Part shown: positions 52,623-61,280 of the stretch, in pieces | Layout of the letters: each line of letters begins with the position of its first letter | Numbering within the stretch: position 1 is the stretch's first letter | Source: Verrucomicrobiota bacterium | Lineage (GTDB): Bacteria > Verrucomicrobiota > Verrucomicrobiia > Verrucomicrobiales > Verrucomicrobiaceae | DNA: 64,000 nucleotides | NCBI GenBank assembly: GCA_017301975.1 | Contig: JAFLEI010000003.1 | Location: forward strand, 186,724 to 250,723 | Reading direction: 5' to 3' | The notes under the pieces: model-generated | Database searches by the model: none | Told to the model about the DNA's origin: nothing | Seen by the model: the letters and a program-made list of their open reading frames with translations, nothing else | Translations under genes and position numbers: made by a program

Positions 52623-52988
52623 TCAGCGTGCCAGGGATTCGCGCACCTGCTTGATGGAGCGCCGGTTGGTGCTCACCACCCCGTGCCAGTTGCCTGGCTG
52701 CTGTCCGGCACTGATGGCCGTCTGCCCTTCACGATCCTCGACAATCGCCATCTGGAGCGAGCGCATGCCGAGCGTCTCCGCCAGCTTGTCCGCGAAGTAA
52801 CCCACATATTTCACCTCGCCTGCGAAGCGCTGGGCGGATTCGGCATCTCCTCCGGAGAGAGATTCGCGTCCCTGAAAGGACTCCAGCTTGATGAGACCAG
52901 GATCGGGTTCCATGCGGACGATGTTGCTGGGTTGCGTGCCCGCACTGCTGCGGGCGGATGAGATCGGAATGATGCGGGTTGGTTCCAT
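52623..52988 (-). CDS. Small protein of unknown function, first gene of the amt operon
   Basis: A 121-residue product from ATG 52988. The first ~55 residues are low-complexity and polar (SSARSSAGTQPSN); the rest is more compact (RFAGEVKYVGYFADKLAETLGMRSLQMAIVEDREG; GVVSTNRRSIKQVRESLA). The compact part has an LQMAIVEDREGQTAIS strand-turn-strand similar to the roadblock-like neighbour, so it may be a distant partner. Lies 16 bp upstream of that gene. No family recognised. Confidence 0.55.
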   Translation of the reverse strand: MEPTRIIPISSARSSAGTQPSNIVRMEPDPGLIKLESFQGRESLSGGDAESAQRFAGEVKYVGYFADKLAETLGMRSLQMAIVEDREGQTAISAGQQPGNWHGVVSTNRRSIKQVRESLAR

Positions 52989-53067
52989 CTGAATGCTTAT
53001 TCAAAGCATCCCGCGTGCCAACATGCCCCACGCCTCGTCACAGCTTTGTGAGGGCGGGCCGGTGTAC

Positions 53068-53100
53068 AAAAAAGAACGGCCCCGATTTCTCAGGGCCGTT
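53068..53100 (-). terminator. Intrinsic terminator after the class V aminotransferase gene
   Basis: On the minus strand, AACGGCCC and GGGCCGTT form a perfect 8-bp stem around CTGAGAAATC-like loop, followed by a C and six T residues. It lies 47 bp after the aminotransferase stop and before the amt operon, all leftward, so it separates the two units. Confidence 0.85.
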
Positions 53101-53146
53101 CGGCAGGGGATGGATCACCCTTGGGGGTGAAATGAGGCGGTTTCGA

Positions 53147-54226
53147 CTAGAGCTTGGCGAGGCTGTCATCCAGCGCGGCGATCACCGTGCTGATGCTGGC
53201 CTCGGACTCGTCGCCCATGTTGGACACGCGGAAGGTCTTGCCCTTCAGCTTGCCGTAGCCGCCGTCGATGATCATGCTGTGGTTCTTCTTCAGCAGGCCG
53301 ATGAAGGCCGCCACGTCGATGCCCTTGTTGTTGGCCACACAGGTCAGGGACTTGGAGCGGAAGCCCTCGGGGGCGAAGAACTCGAAGCCGTTGCGGCGCA
53401 CCCACTCGTGCACCATGCCGTTGAGCTTGGCGTGGCGTGCGTAGCGGTTTTCCACGCCTTCGGCGAAGATCTTCTGCAGCTGATGGCGCAGGCCGTAGAT
53501 GAGGCTGATGCACGGCGTGCTCGGCGTCATGCTCTTCTCGCCGTTCGCCTTGAACTCGAGGAAGTCGAAGTAGTAGCCGCGGTCATTGATCGTGGCGGCA
53601 CGGGCCATGGCGGCCTCGGAGGCGGTGAAAAGCGCCAGGCCCGGAGGCAGCGCAAAGGCCTTCTGGCTGCCGGTCAGCAGCACGTCGATGCCGAGTTCGT
53701 CGAAATTCACCGGCACGGTGGTGAAGCCGGACACGGAGTCCGTGATGAACATCACATCCGGATACTTCTTTTTCAGCGCCGCGATTTCCGCGATGGGGCT
53801 GAGCACGCCCGTGGAGGTCTCGTTGTGGATGAAGGTCACGGCGTCGAATTCGCCAGTGGCGAGGCGCTTGTCGATCTCGTCGGCGCGCACGGGCTGGCCC
53901 CATTCCACCTGGTAGGCTTCGGCTTCCTTGCCGCAGCGCTTGGAAACGTCCAGCCACTTGTCGGAGAAGGCGCCGTTGCAGCAGTTGAGAACTTTTTTCT
54001 TCACCAGATTGCGGATGGAGCCCTCCATCACCCCCCAGGCGGAGGACGTGCTCAGAAACACCTGCTGTTTCGTGCCGAAGAGAGTCTGTAGCATCGGCTG
54101 GATCTCGGCATAAAGGTCCTGAAACCCCTTGCCGCGATGCCCGATCATCGGCTGCGCCATGGCGGCGTAGGTGTCAGGGCTGACTTCAACGGGTCCGGGG
54201 ATGTAAAGTTTGACGTGGGTGCTCAT
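53147..54226 (-). CDS. Class V PLP aminotransferase (alanine/serine-glyoxylate type)
   Basis: A 359-residue product from ATG 54226. It starts HVKLYIPGPVEV, with PMIGHRGKGFQDLYAE and STSSAWGVMEGSI. Asp163 (ITDSVSG, pyridine-N ligand) and Lys189 (TGSQKAFALPPG, Schiff-base lysine) are present. The family transfers amino groups from Ser or Ala to glyoxylate or related acids; photorespiratory-like or serine-pathway roles are possible but not shown. A terminator follows it. Confidence 0.88.
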   Translation of the reverse strand: MSTHVKLYIPGPVEVSPDTYAAMAQPMIGHRGKGFQDLYAEIQPMLQTLFGTKQQVFLSTSSAWGVMEGSIRNLVKKKVLNCCNGAFSDKWLDVSKRCGKEAEAYQVEWGQPVRADEIDKRLATGEFDAVTFIHNETSTGVLSPIAEIAALKKKYPDVMFITDSVSGFTTVPVNFDELGIDVLLTGSQKAFALPPGLALFTASEAAMARAATINDRGYYFDFLEFKANGEKSMTPSTPCISLIYGLRHQLQKIFAEGVENRYARHAKLNGMVHEWVRRNGFEFFAPEGFRSKSLTCVANNKGIDVAAFIGLLKKNHSMIIDGGYGKLKGKTFRVSNMGDESEASISTVIAALDDSLAKL

Positions 54227-54441
54227 GCGTTGGGTGAAGGGGGGGAGGCGGAGTGTAGAAGGGGTGGACGCCTGCGCAAGGGCGAGAAACTGGCGTTTGC
54301 ATCCAGGCATGCTCTTGGCTGCCTGTTCCGGGTTTCCGGGCCCTGCCGATTTGTAATCGGAGGGCTTTTTTTAGCCCTCTTTCCGCCGATCACCTGCTTT
54401 GCCGTGATCATGGTAGGTGAGTCCGAATACCTGCTGATTAG

Positions 54442-54861
54442 CTATCGGGAGAGAGACGCCCATCCCAAAGCCACTGCCAGCCCATTGAGGATGAGATAAA
54501 ACATGCCGGTGACTAAAAACAGCTCACTGAAGACTCCATAGGCACGCCGAAGAAAATCAAAGAAACCCGCTGCAGACGGCATGGCACCTTCAAATGCGTC
54601 AAAAACTATCGATGACAAGAGCAGCATGCCGCTGGTGAGCAGACGCATAAGGCCTGCCACGAGTACCCAAGCAGAAGCCACAAGAAACACTGTCTGCCCG
54701 AAACGATCAAGAGGCAGGCCAGAAAGCAAGAACCGAAGTCCTGCAATAGCGACCACCACACCGCTCATTGCTCCGGCGACAAAAGTGATACGCTTCCCGA
54801 CCTCCACGGTGGTCATGAATCCGAGAACTCGGAATCTGTAACGAGGGGATTCAAGAAACAT
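54442..54861 (-). CDS. Small integral membrane protein (cassette-like gene 1)
   Basis: A 139-residue product from ATG 54861, with three or four membrane segments (ITFVAGAMSGVVVAIAGLRFLL; VFLVASAWVLVAGLMRLLTSGMLLLSS; ELFLVTGMFYLILNGLAVALGW). I recognise no family. One of three consecutive minus-strand genes; the 94-bp repeat at 54878-54971 ends just upstream of its start. No such repeat is seen after its stop. Confidence 0.65.
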   Translation of the reverse strand: MFLESPRYRFRVLGFMTTVEVGKRITFVAGAMSGVVVAIAGLRFLLSGLPLDRFGQTVFLVASAWVLVAGLMRLLTSGMLLLSSIVFDAFEGAMPSAAGFFDFLRRAYGVFSELFLVTGMFYLILNGLAVALGWASLSR

Positions 54862-54877
54862 CACTGTGGCTCCAGTT

Positions 54878-54971
54878 GTTGGGCATCCAAGCTGTGGCGA
54901 CAGCGAACCCAAGACTCTGCGGACACGACAAACTGCTCCTAGCCGTTGCCACCAGCGTTTTGTTCGCCCTC
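54878..54971 (-). repeat. 94-bp attC-like repeat, copy 1
   Basis: On the minus strand it begins GAGGGCGAACAAAACGCTGG, continues with a GGCAACGGCT core, and ends with a GCCCAAC just before cassette-like gene 1. It starts about six bases after the stop of gene 2. About three quarters of positions match copy 2 by eye. The AACAA-x2-CGCTG-(G/C)-(A/T)GGCAACGGC core resembles known integron attC sites (AACAAGGCGCTGCAGCCGACGGC), but the R boxes are imperfect. Confidence 0.45.
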
Positions 54972-54975
54972 GTTT

Positions 54976-55446
54976 TCATGATGCGCTATTGCCATGCTTG
55001 CTGGTCACTCCGGCATCGGTTGGACTCGGAGGCCCAACAATGGTCTGCGGCGCTGTCTTTCGATTCACGGCAAGTGACAGGATAAACCGGGTCAGACAAA
55101 GCGTGATAAAGGCCTCAAAGAACGGAAAGCCCCATCCAAAGAAAAGCAATGCTACGTTGCCGCCTACGCCGTCGTAACCCCAGTCCCGCTTCTCAATGTC
55201 CATAACCGTCCGGTTCCAAGGCACTTCGTAAGCGATCCTGAAATCCATAAGCGCCAGCCAGACAGCGACCGTAATCACGACTGTCCGCATCCAGATCCAC
55301 CGCCATGAGGTAGGAACTGGAGGAATCAGCGCCAAGGGAATGGCAATCCAGATCAAAACGCTCCCAATGGCATGAACATGGCTGCGGGCAAGCCGTGCAA
55401 CCTCAAGCAATTCGTGGCTGGGAAACTCAGCATCGGCGAGGATCAT
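54976..55446 (-). CDS. Small integral membrane protein (cassette-like gene 2)
   Basis: A 156-residue product from ATG 55446; a TTG at 55461 would add five residues. Three or four membrane segments (HAIGSVLIWIAIPLALIPPV; WMRTVVITVAVWLALMDF; VALLFFGWGFPFFEAFITLCLTRFILSLAV). Family unknown. Flanked on both sides by the 94-bp repeats, the layout expected of a mobile gene cassette. Confidence 0.65.
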   Translation of the reverse strand: MILADAEFPSHELLEVARLARSHVHAIGSVLIWIAIPLALIPPVPTSWRWIWMRTVVITVAVWLALMDFRIAYEVPWNRTVMDIEKRDWGYDGVGGNVALLFFGWGFPFFEAFITLCLTRFILSLAVNRKTAPQTIVGPPSPTDAGVTSKHGNSAS

Positions 55447-55475
55447 ATGTCGTGTGGTCAAACGCTGCGAAGCTG

Positions 55476-55569
55476 GGCGAAGGCCTAAGCTGTTGTGACA
55501 GAGGGCGCAAGACTCAGTTCATGTGACAGACTGCCACGAGCCGTTGCCTCCAGCGTTTTGTTCGGCCTC
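55476..55569 (-). repeat. 94-bp attC-like repeat, copy 2
   Basis: On the minus strand it begins GAGGCCGAACAAAACGCTGG, contains the same GGCAACGGCT core and a GAGTCTTG block in the second half, and ends CTTAGGCCTTCGCCC. The ends (GGCCGAA and TTAGGCC) are close to inverse complements, as in attC. It lies about 40 bp after the stop of gene 3. Confidence 0.45.
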
Positions 55570-55609
55570 GCTTGGCCGTTGGTTAGCTGTAGAATTGGTA
55601 TGGTATGCA

Positions 55610-56047
55610 TCAATATCGTGACTCTAATACATAGTCGCAGTAGCCTCTCGCTGGGGAAACAAAAAAGGTCCACTGACGATCTCCATCCGAGAATGTGTAT
55701 GGTGTAACCCCAGAGTCCATTCGCCCAAGTGGATGACTGGCCACCGCAACTGCCTGATCAACAGAAGACAACAAGGCTGTGAAGATCTGCGAATCTGCTG
55801 GGTCAAAGGAAAACGATCCCTCGGAGAGGTTCGTGTCTAAGTCATTGGTCACTCGAATGTCAGTCGCACTTATCGGAATGAGGGATGGCAGCCAACCACG
55901 ATCAAATAGCCTGTCAGCTTCGGCCTCCACTCTCGTCGCGTAAGTGTTCGTAACTCTGTCCATCCGGCCCAATAGAGCAAACGCCGCCCATCCAAGGACA
56001 AAAAGCGCCAGAATGGCGAAGGGGCCGATCTTGGATGCTAATCGCAT
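55610..56047 (-). CDS. Membrane-anchored protein (cassette-like gene 3)
   Basis: A 145-residue product from ATG 56047. An N-terminal membrane helix (IGPFAILALFVLGWAAFALLG) is followed by a soluble domain (DRLFDRGWLPSLIPISATDIRVTNDLDTNLSEG; FSFDPAD; YTFSDGDRQWTFFVSP). I recognise no named family. Just upstream lies GTTCGGCC, which could be the cassette boundary that pairs with GGCCGAAC in copy 2 of the repeat. Confidence 0.65.
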   Translation of the reverse strand: MRLASKIGPFAILALFVLGWAAFALLGRMDRVTNTYATRVEAEADRLFDRGWLPSLIPISATDIRVTNDLDTNLSEGSFSFDPADSQIFTALLSSVDQAVAVASHPLGRMDSGVTPYTFSDGDRQWTFFVSPARGYCDYVLESRY

Positions 56048-56088
56048 GACGAGTGGCGCTGGTTAGTAGGCCGAACTATTGAATGGCC

Positions 56089-56220
56089 GACAATTTTGTC
56101 GAGTACGCGTTCTGCAACTATGGGGCACAGCTTTGTCGAATACCAATGCGTTTCGGCTTCATAATTGTTGCTTTTGATGCGTATGCCCAAGATGGGCTAC
56201 AGGATTGTAGAATATGACGC
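56089..56220 (+). repeat. Three degenerate short repeats between cassette-like gene 3 and the isomerase
   Basis: Related blocks near 56089-56109 (TTTTGTCGAGTACGCG), 56122-56150 (CTTTGTCGAATACCAATGCG) and 56191-56220 (GATTGTAGAATATGACGC) share TTGT(C/A)GA(G/A)TA. In one frame each encodes (F/I)VEY. They are too degenerate to name and may be decayed coding sequence or regulatory repeats. Confidence 0.35.
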
Positions 56221-56236
56221 ACAGGGGCGTCATATT
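56211..56236. repeat. Perfect 10-bp inverted repeat downstream of the isomerase gene
   Basis: AATATGACGC and GCGTCATATT flank ACAGGG. It lies about 60 bp after the stop of the Tat-exported isomerase (leftward). No long T tract follows, so it is at most a weak terminator. Confidence 0.5.
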
Positions 56237-56298
56237 TTCGTGTTTAGTATGACGTGAGTTGCAGGCCGCTTCTTTTTTCAGGAAACGAACTCACATCC

Positions 56299-57201
56299 TC
56301 ACGCCCACCCCAGCCACCCCTTAAGCGTCGCGAAATCGCGCACATGCGCCTCACGGAATCCCTTCAGCACCGCCGCATCCTTCGGATCGCCCTTGAGATA
56401 TTCCAGATGCAGCGAAATGGGGCCGGTGTAGCCGGTTTTCATGAGCATCTTGCCGTAGGCCGGGTCCACCTGGCCTTCGCCAATAGGCACGGTTACCTGT
56501 TTGCGGCCCTCCCATTTGAAGTCTTTGAAGTAGGCGGCGCCGATGTGGTCTTTGACCAGATTGAACTCCAGCGGCCAGGACAGGCCGCCTTCGCAGGTGG
56601 AATGCAGGATGTCGTAGGCGAAGCTGAAGTCCGCTGCCGGATACTCGCGCATGATCGAATAGATGTCCCACACGGGCGCGCCAAAGTAATCCTTGCCGCT
56701 GTGGTTCTGGAACATGGGCTGGATGCCGATGTCCTTGCACAGGGCCACGAGGTCCTTGATCTTCGGGCGCACGGCCTGGAGCTGCTCCCAGATGGGCTGC
56801 TTGAGGTCGTACTTGTAGTAGTTCATGCGGAAGCGCTTCACGCCCAGCTTGGCCGCCGTGCGCAGCACCTCCTCGGTGCGCTGCTCCGCGCTCACCTCAT
56901 TGATGCCGGAGGTCATGATGGTCATTTCCAGACCCTGCTTTTTCAGCGCCTCGATGTACTTCGGCAGCTCATCCACCACCTTTTCAGGCTCGATGTGGCC
57001 CTTGGGCCGGATGGGCGACTCAACGCCGTTGAAGCCTGCCTCCGCGCCCAGGCTGGCGATGTCGTCATAGCTCAGCCCTTGCAGGTGTTTGGTGAAAAAG
57101 CAGACCGTGTTCTTTTTGGGCTCAGCCGCTGCCGCGGCGGGCAGGGCGCTGGCGAGTGCGGTGGCGGAGAGGGACTGGAGAAAGGAGCGGCGGGTGTTCA
57201 T
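56299..57201 (-). CDS. Tat-exported sugar phosphate isomerase/epimerase
   Basis: A 300-residue TIM-barrel protein. The N-terminus is a twin-arginine signal (NTRRSFLQSLSATALASALPAAAAA). Barrel motifs are LSYDDIASLGAEAGFNGVESPI, GLEMTIMTSGI, FRMNYYKYDLK, DIGIQPMFQNHSG, FSFAYDILHSTCEGG, DHIGAAYFKDFKW and YTGPISLHLEYL. Exported paralogues of xylose-isomerase-like proteins are abundant in this phylum, with unknown substrates. It lies 54 bp downstream of the large TPR-like gene. Confidence 0.92.
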   Translation of the reverse strand: MNTRRSFLQSLSATALASALPAAAAAEPKKNTVCFFTKHLQGLSYDDIASLGAEAGFNGVESPIRPKGHIEPEKVVDELPKYIEALKKQGLEMTIMTSGINEVSAEQRTEEVLRTAAKLGVKRFRMNYYKYDLKQPIWEQLQAVRPKIKDLVALCKDIGIQPMFQNHSGKDYFGAPVWDIYSIMREYPAADFSFAYDILHSTCEGGLSWPLEFNLVKDHIGAAYFKDFKWEGRKQVTVPIGEGQVDPAYGKMLMKTGYTGPISLHLEYLKGDPKDAAVLKGFREAHVRDFATLKGWLGWA

Positions 57202-57255
57202 GAGTTCGGGGGATTCACCTCAACGTAGGCCAGATCAGCATTCTTCGAGCAGGAT

Positions 57256-60200
57256 TCAGTCGGCCCGACTGAGATTGTCGATGAAGCTGGCGAGGGTCTG
57301 AATGAGCGGGTTTTCCACCAGATGCTGGCGGGTGTCTGTGCGACGTGAAAAGAGGGAGGGGTAGCTCCAGGTGTCCCAGGCATTCGAGCCGCCGCCGGCG
57401 TTTCGGCTTTCGATTGTGGCCTTGGAGGCGGTCAGCTCCAACAGCGGGCCGGTTTCGGTAGGGGGTAGATTTTTTTCCGCCTCCAGCAGGGTGGTCCACA
57501 GGCGGCGCAGATCGCGCAGGTCTTTCAGATCAGGGCTGGAGTGCCGCCCGGCGGGGTCCAGGCGAAAAATCTGCAGCGCGGCGTTTTCCATCTCCACCCG
57601 GGTGAGCTGGGCCGAGTCTGAGAGGGAGGCGAGCTCTTTCCAGGCATTGAGGTAGTCGGCGTCCAGCTTCACCGCCTGGCGGTAGGCGGTGGCGGCATCG
57701 GAAGGCCGGCTCTGTGATTCGCGCAGGTAGCCCAGCAGGTAATACACCTGCGGCTTGACCGGCGGCAGGCTGGCGAGGCGGGTGAAGACTTTGTCCGCCA
57801 CGTTTTGCGCACGCTGGCCGCTGAATGCGCCTTCGCAGCCAAAGCAGTGGCTTTCCACGCGGCCAAAGCTGTCGGGCATCAGCTCAAAGGCCCGCAGGTA
57901 GTGCTGCTCCGCCTTGTCAAACTGGCCCAGCTCGCTGTATCGCAGGGCCAGCCGGGCCTGGATGCAGTAGGCATCGGCAAAGTCGAGCAGCGCGGCCTCG
58001 TAGCGGCGCACGGCCTCGCTGAGCAGTCCGGCATTCCACCAGTCATCTGCGGCTTCGGATTTGCGGATCGCACTGACCGCGCCGAGCATGATTTTGGCGG
58101 TGTCGGCATCGCCTTTTTTATTCAGCACTTCCGCCAGCACGGCATAGGCGCGCATGCGGTCGCCCTTGCCCTGCTCGCCATCACTCGGATCGATGGCGAT
58201 GGCGGCGCGGACGGCTTTCTCCGCCTCATCGACCTTGCCGGCATCCAGCAGCACGCGGGCCTTCCAGATGAGCGGCCGCTCCTGGAAACGGTCACGCTTG
58301 GCCATCTGGTCCAGCAGCTCCTCCATGGGCTGGTCCGCGCCCACCTTCAGCAGCAGCTCATACACGCTGTCATCGGCCGGGTAGTCCTGCAAGGCGCGGC
58401 GGACCACGCGGCGCGCATCTTCCGTGCGTCCGGCCCCGTGCAGGGCGCGTGCGGCAACGAGCAGCAGCGGGGTGCTGCCACTGTTGCTGGACTCAAAGGC
58501 CGCGAGGTCAGGTGCGCCCCACTGGGGGAACTGCTCAAACAAGGCGAGCACATCCTTGTGGCGGCCCGCTTGCTCATAGAGCTCGGCCAGCTTGCCCAGG
58601 GGGCCGTCCAGCCGCGTGTTGCGCCGCTGATTCTCCTGTGGAGTGACGAGGATGGCGAGCTGCGCCGCCAGAATGGACTCCGCCTTCGGGCCGCGCTGGT
58701 AGTCCAGCAGCAGGTCCACCACGGAATCTACGGTGGATTCACGGTTGGGATCTTCAGCGGGCATGGCGTCCACGATGGTGGTGGCTGCAGTCAGGGCTTC
58801 TTCGATCAATTCGGGCCTTTCGAGCAGGCGACCCAGCGCGGCCAGTTTCGAGCACAGCCGGACATAATCATCCCTGCCATCCGAGCGCCGCCCGCCGGCC
58901 TCCCGCTGAAAACGGCCGAGCATTTCCTCCGTGACGTGCACGCCCACCTGCTCCCAGCGCTTGCGCATTTCCTGGGCCTCAGCCTTGCCATCCGAAGAGC
59001 CGCTGATGGGGCCCCCCTTCACCAGATCACGCAGGATCTGGACGCCTTCGTCACGCTTGTCCGCAGCCAGCAGCGCCAGGTAGTGGAAAGACTGCATTTC
59101 ATCGCGCACCTTGGCGGGCAGCCCGGGCTTGGCCACGCTCTGCTCCAGCAGCTCCAGCGCCGCCGCCGAGGCATTCTGATGCGCGGCGATCTCAATGAAC
59201 TCGCTCCAGTAGGGCAGGGCGGGGTCCTGCGTCAGCAGGCGCTGAAGAAACGTGAACACCTGGGCGCGCAGCCCCTTGCGGCCCATCTCCTCGAGATCGC
59301 CCAAATCAAGACGCAGGTGGTCGTCATCGGCTTGTTTTTGCGCCTCTTCGCGGATGAGTTTCATGGCGTCATCCACGCGGTCCGTGGCGATCAAGGCCAG
59401 CAGATAGACCTGCGTGGCAGACTTTTGCTCCCACCTCTCACCCTTGGGAAACTTCTTGATCATCGCCTCGTAGAGCGGCGCGTCTTCCAAGGTGTGGACG
59501 AGACTCCACAGCGGTTTCTTGAGCGTGTCCATGTGCTTGAGCGCCAGAGCCGCCGCCAGCCGGGCGGTTGACCGGCCTTCCATGTCGATGGACTCCAGCC
59601 CCAGCTTCAGCACGCGCGTGAGCAATGTCTCCGCGCGCTTTTCGCCCGCGAAGCGCACCAGGTCCGGAATGCTGAGCTGGTTCCCATGGCGTTCACGGGT
59701 CTTTTCATCCCCCTTTTCCAGCAGGTCGAGGGTCTTTTCAAACGCAGCGACTTTCGCATCGTCAGAGCCCGCCAGTTCATCCAGCGCTGTGGAAATCTGC
59801 TCGATGCTTTCCTGGTAGTTTTCGCGCTGGTATTCATCCAGCTTGGTGAGCGAAGCCAGTTCCTTGCGCATGTGGTCCATCGAATCCTTGCGCCCGGCTT
59901 CGTCACTCAGCAGCACCGCTGCGAGCAGCCGCAGGGCCTCATCTTGCAGAGGGCGGGAGGATTTGCGCTTGAGCAGCAGGCTGCGGATCTCCTCCCACGC
60001 GGCGGGCGGAGGCAGGGCCGTGACCACGGTTGCCAGACTCAGCCGGTCCTCATAGGCACGGTTTGAGTAGAGCTGCTGGGCGGGGATGGTGAGGTAGGCA
60101 TCCAGCAGGGCCAGCCAGCGCTTGGCTGCTTCGGCAGGGGGCAGCCTCGCAGCCTCCTCGTGCAGCGCCTTCACTTTCAGGCGCAGCTCCTCCACGGGAT

Positions 60201-60342
60201 CAGCCTTTTTTTCAGCGGGCTTGGCCTGCGCCTTTTCGGCGAGCAGTTTGAGCACGGCGTTCGCGCCTTGATACTCCAGCGCCTGAGCGGTCAGTGTCAA
60301 TGCAATAAGTGAAATGCTTATATGTAATATCATATGTGGCAT
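57256..60342 (-). CDS. Large tetratricopeptide-repeat secreted protein
   Basis: A 1028-residue product from ATG 60342; ATGs at 60369 and 60333 are alternatives. The signal (ILHISISLIALTLTAQA) is followed by long helical arrays. TPR-like units include VDEAEKAVRAAIAIDPSDGE, FDKAEQHYLRAFELMPDS and SDAATAYRQAVKLDADYLNAWKELASL; earlier units are more diverged. No catalytic motif. Scaffolding in the periplasm is likely. Probably co-transcribed with the isomerase 54 bp downstream. Confidence 0.8.
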   Translation of the reverse strand: MPHMILHISISLIALTLTAQALEYQGANAVLKLLAEKAQAKPAEKKADPVEELRLKVKALHEEAARLPPAEAAKRWLALLDAYLTIPAQQLYSNRAYEDRLSLATVVTALPPPAAWEEIRSLLLKRKSSRPLQDEALRLLAAVLLSDEAGRKDSMDHMRKELASLTKLDEYQRENYQESIEQISTALDELAGSDDAKVAAFEKTLDLLEKGDEKTRERHGNQLSIPDLVRFAGEKRAETLLTRVLKLGLESIDMEGRSTARLAAALALKHMDTLKKPLWSLVHTLEDAPLYEAMIKKFPKGERWEQKSATQVYLLALIATDRVDDAMKLIREEAQKQADDDHLRLDLGDLEEMGRKGLRAQVFTFLQRLLTQDPALPYWSEFIEIAAHQNASAAALELLEQSVAKPGLPAKVRDEMQSFHYLALLAADKRDEGVQILRDLVKGGPISGSSDGKAEAQEMRKRWEQVGVHVTEEMLGRFQREAGGRRSDGRDDYVRLCSKLAALGRLLERPELIEEALTAATTIVDAMPAEDPNRESTVDSVVDLLLDYQRGPKAESILAAQLAILVTPQENQRRNTRLDGPLGKLAELYEQAGRHKDVLALFEQFPQWGAPDLAAFESSNSGSTPLLLVAARALHGAGRTEDARRVVRRALQDYPADDSVYELLLKVGADQPMEELLDQMAKRDRFQERPLIWKARVLLDAGKVDEAEKAVRAAIAIDPSDGEQGKGDRMRAYAVLAEVLNKKGDADTAKIMLGAVSAIRKSEAADDWWNAGLLSEAVRRYEAALLDFADAYCIQARLALRYSELGQFDKAEQHYLRAFELMPDSFGRVESHCFGCEGAFSGQRAQNVADKVFTRLASLPPVKPQVYYLLGYLRESQSRPSDAATAYRQAVKLDADYLNAWKELASLSDSAQLTRVEMENAALQIFRLDPAGRHSSPDLKDLRDLRRLWTTLLEAEKNLPPTETGPLLELTASKATIESRNAGGGSNAWDTWSYPSLFSRRTDTRQHLVENPLIQTLASFIDNLSRAD

Positions 60343-60485
60343 TGCAGCGAATTCGGGTGCTGTTGACAAGAATAAAATCTCTCAACCAAGGGGCATAGGC
60401 CATTCACCCGGCCGTAAATGCCAAAGCAGAGAGGTTGCGCATCCTCGTTGCGCGTGTGTTCATGCCATCATTCGAGATCTCCCAC

Positions 60486-61280
60486 ATGACTCACTTTCAA
60501 GGCCAGAACATCATCCTCATGGGCGGCACCACGGGCCTGGGGCTGTCTGCGGCTAAAAAGCTCGTCGAAGCCGGGGCTCGCGTGGTCGTCACCAGCCGTT
60601 CTCAGGCAAATGTGGATGCCGCCGTGGCCGCTCTCGGTCCGAACGCGCGAGGATTCGCTGCGGATGCCATGACCCCGGAGGCGGCGGAGCGCGCGGTGGA
60701 GCTGGCCGTGGGCGAATTTGGCCGGCTGGACGCGCTCTACCACGTCGCCGGCGGCAGCGGCCGCAGCCGGGGCGATGGCCCGCTGCATGAAATGACCGAC
60801 GAGGGCCTTGACTACACGCTGGACCTCAACCTGAACTCCGTCATCTACTCCAACCGCGCCGCCGTGAAGCAGTTCATGAAACAGGGCGGCGGCGGGGCGA
60901 TCCTCAACATGGCCAGCGTGCTGGGCTACTCACCCTCCGCACAGTTTTTCGCCTCCCATGCCTACGCGGCGGCCAAGGCGGGCATCATCGGCTTCAGCAA
61001 ATCCATCGCCGCCTACTACGCGCCGCAAAACATCCGCGTGAACGTCATCGCCCCCGCGTTGGTCGAGACGCCGATGTCCCAGCGTGCCGTGAGCAACGAG
61101 AACATCATGAACTTCGTCAAAACCAAGCAACCGCTCGACGGTGGCCGCATCGGCCAACCCGAGGACTGCGATGCCGCAGCGCTGCTGCTGCTCTCGCGCG
61201 ATTCCCAATTCATCACCGGTCAGGTCCTCGCTGTGGATGGCGGATGGACGGTTTCCGAGGGGCAGATTCATTCGTTATGA
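60486..61280 (+). CDS. Short-chain dehydrogenase/reductase
   Basis: A 264-residue protein from ATG 60486. The nucleotide loop GGTTGLGLSAAK is at about 13-24; VVVTSRS, then HVAGGSGRSRG, LNLNSVIYSNRAA, NMASVLGYSPS (catalytic Ser) and YAAAKAGIIGFSKS (catalytic Tyr and Lys), and VAPALVETPM-like NVIAPALVETPM follow. Classical NAD(P)-dependent SDR; substrate unknown. First of a rightward, tightly packed operon; its stop overlaps the next start by ATGA. Confidence 0.93.
   Translation: MTHFQGQNIILMGGTTGLGLSAAKKLVEAGARVVVTSRSQANVDAAVAALGPNARGFAADAMTPEAAERAVELAVGEFGRLDALYHVAGGSGRSRGDGPLHEMTDEGLDYTLDLNLNSVIYSNRAAVKQFMKQGGGGAILNMASVLGYSPSAQFFASHAYAAAKAGIIGFSKSIAAYYAPQNIRVNVIAPALVETPMSQRAVSNENIMNFVKTKQPLDGGRIGQPEDCDAAALLLLSRDSQFITGQVLAVDGGWTVSEGQIHSL

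Noticed and set aside
54354..54384. GAGGGCT/AGCCCTC hairpin as terminator near the cassette-like cluster
   Set aside because: Only seven pairs with a poly-T loop and three trailing T residues; direction and role unclear.
57805..59571. 588-residue plus-strand open frame opposite the TPR-like gene
   Set aside because: Antisense shadow; composition is Gln/His/Arg-rich without motifs.
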